Made by a program: the position numbers and the translations under genes
The notes under the pieces: generated by a model
What the model was told of the DNA's origin: nothing
Seen by the model: only the letters and a program-made list of their open reading frames with translations
Databases searched by the model: none
Part shown: positions 63,646-64,000 of the stretch, piece by piece
Layout of the letters: the number at the start of each line of letters is the position of its first letter
How positions within the stretch are numbered: position 1 is the stretch's first letter
Assembly (NCBI GenBank): GCA_028281575.1
Contig: JANQJP010000001.1
Span: 1 to 64,000, forward strand
Source of the DNA: Cellvibrionaceae bacterium
GTDB taxonomy: Bacteria > Pseudomonadota > Gammaproteobacteria > Pseudomonadales > Cellvibrionaceae
DNA length: 64,000 bases
Direction of reading: 5' to 3'

Positions 63646-63681
63646 GTACTTTACTTAAACGATACAATAATATTTTGTCGT

Positions 63682-64000
63682 CTATTCGCCAGCTTCAGCC
63701 AAAAATAACATCAACGCTTTTTGCGCGTGTAAACGATTTTCAGCTTCATCCCAAACAACCGATTTTTCCGCATCTTCAATAAGCGCTGTGCTCACTTCTT
63801 CGCCTCGGTGCGCTGGCAGGCAATGCATGAATATTGCGTCGCTGTGCGCGTGACTCATCAGTTCGTGGTCCACTTGATAGTTGGCAAAGTGCCTGATTCT
63901 TTCCGCCTGTTCTTCTTCCTGGCCCATACTCGCCCAGACATCGGTTGCGATCCAGTCAGCGTCGCGAGCAGCATCGACCGGACTTGCACACAAGTTCACT
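63682..64000 (-). CDS. argF: ornithine carbamoyltransferase, C-terminal part
   Basis: About 106 residues are visible; the gene continues past the right edge of the window. [21 protein letters not shown] and the ornithine-binding [20 protein letters not shown] (HCLP) are diagnostic. It joins carbamoyl phosphate to ornithine to make citrulline in arginine synthesis. The C-terminus ends [11 protein letters not shown]. Divergence from nrdA cannot be judged since its start is outside the window. Confidence 0.9.
   Translation of the reverse strand, partial: VNLCASPVDAARDADWIATDVWASMGQEEEQAERIRHFANYQVDHELMSHAHSDAIFMHCLPAHRGEEVSTALIEDAEKSVVWDEAENRLHAQKALMLFLAEAGE

Larger units (their letters stand above)
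63026..63681. other. nrdA promoter region and element-bearing gap before argF
   Basis: 656 bp without a gene. It holds candidate NrdR boxes (63214-63260), a perfect DnaA box (63300-63308) and a MITE-like element (63482-63645). GGGGCCAATATTG at 63157-63169 is a further NrdR-like palindrome fragment, one base short of the consensus. Confidence 0.5.

Overview
The window looks like the chromosome of a Gammaproteobacterium close to the Cellvibrio/Teredinibacter/Saccharophagus group. The clues are house-keeping genes of Pseudomonas-Cellvibrio type: NrdA of 964 residues with two ATP cones, NrdB with a long N-terminal tail, FabV, MiaE, RsmJ, BamC and a ChrR/ECF stress regulon. They sit beside a complete glycogen operon and a secreted GH3 glycosidase. 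The assignment is inferred from gene content only.

Accessory region (1-19,000). Positions 2006-11913 hold what I read as a lasso peptide biosynthesis locus with two divergent operons that share a promoter region at 8626-8750. The minus operon runs cyclase (asparagine-synthetase homologue), sulfotransferase 2, prolyl-4-hydroxylase-like oxygenase, a 58-residue candidate precursor (4504-4680), a second 2OG-Fe(II) oxygenase, an HPr-kinase-like kinase and sulfotransferase 1. The plus operon runs PqqD-like leader-binding protein (B1), transglutaminase-like leader peptidase (B2), ABC exporter and an Asp/Asn beta-hydroxylase-like protein, and ends at an intrinsic terminator. The precursor has a W-x-x-P-x-L recognition motif. 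Its predicted core is AKDFPNPDEGTFSSGPS, with Ala1, Asp8/Glu9 for ring closure and a C-terminal Ser. A kinase, two sulfotransferases and three hydroxylases around one peptide are an unusual tailoring set and are the main discovery candidate here. An ATP-grasp gene converges on the locus from the left.

To the right are a DUF6916-like protein, a GNAT acetyltransferase, three tandem phage-tail-collar (microcystin-dependent-protein-like) genes, a Wzz-like protein and a PF14907-like nucleotidyltransferase. A stretch of small orphan genes, integron-cassette-like junctions and a frameshifted pseudogene follows (about 16,900-18,900).

Carbohydrate region (19,100-35,000). malQ-glgB-glgX-glgP-glgC-glgA make and remodel glycogen. 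A MITE-like palindromic element, a GT39 (PMT-type) glycosyltransferase and a secreted GH3 enzyme follow.

Core region (35,000-64,000). In order: CPBP protease, TSUP exporter, diguanylate cyclase, GT-A-like protein, miaE, fabV, aldo/keto reductase, dapA-bamC-MBL hydrolase, a PilZ protein, an LRR lipoprotein, a large BNR/Ycf48-repeat membrane protein, rsmJ, then ECF sigma/ChrR with an SDR/amine oxidase/DUF1365/CFA-like/DUF2878 lipid-modification operon. The end holds small hypothetical genes, nrdB and nrdA (with candidate NrdR and DnaA sites upstream), a second MITE-like element and the 3' part of argF, cut by the window edge.
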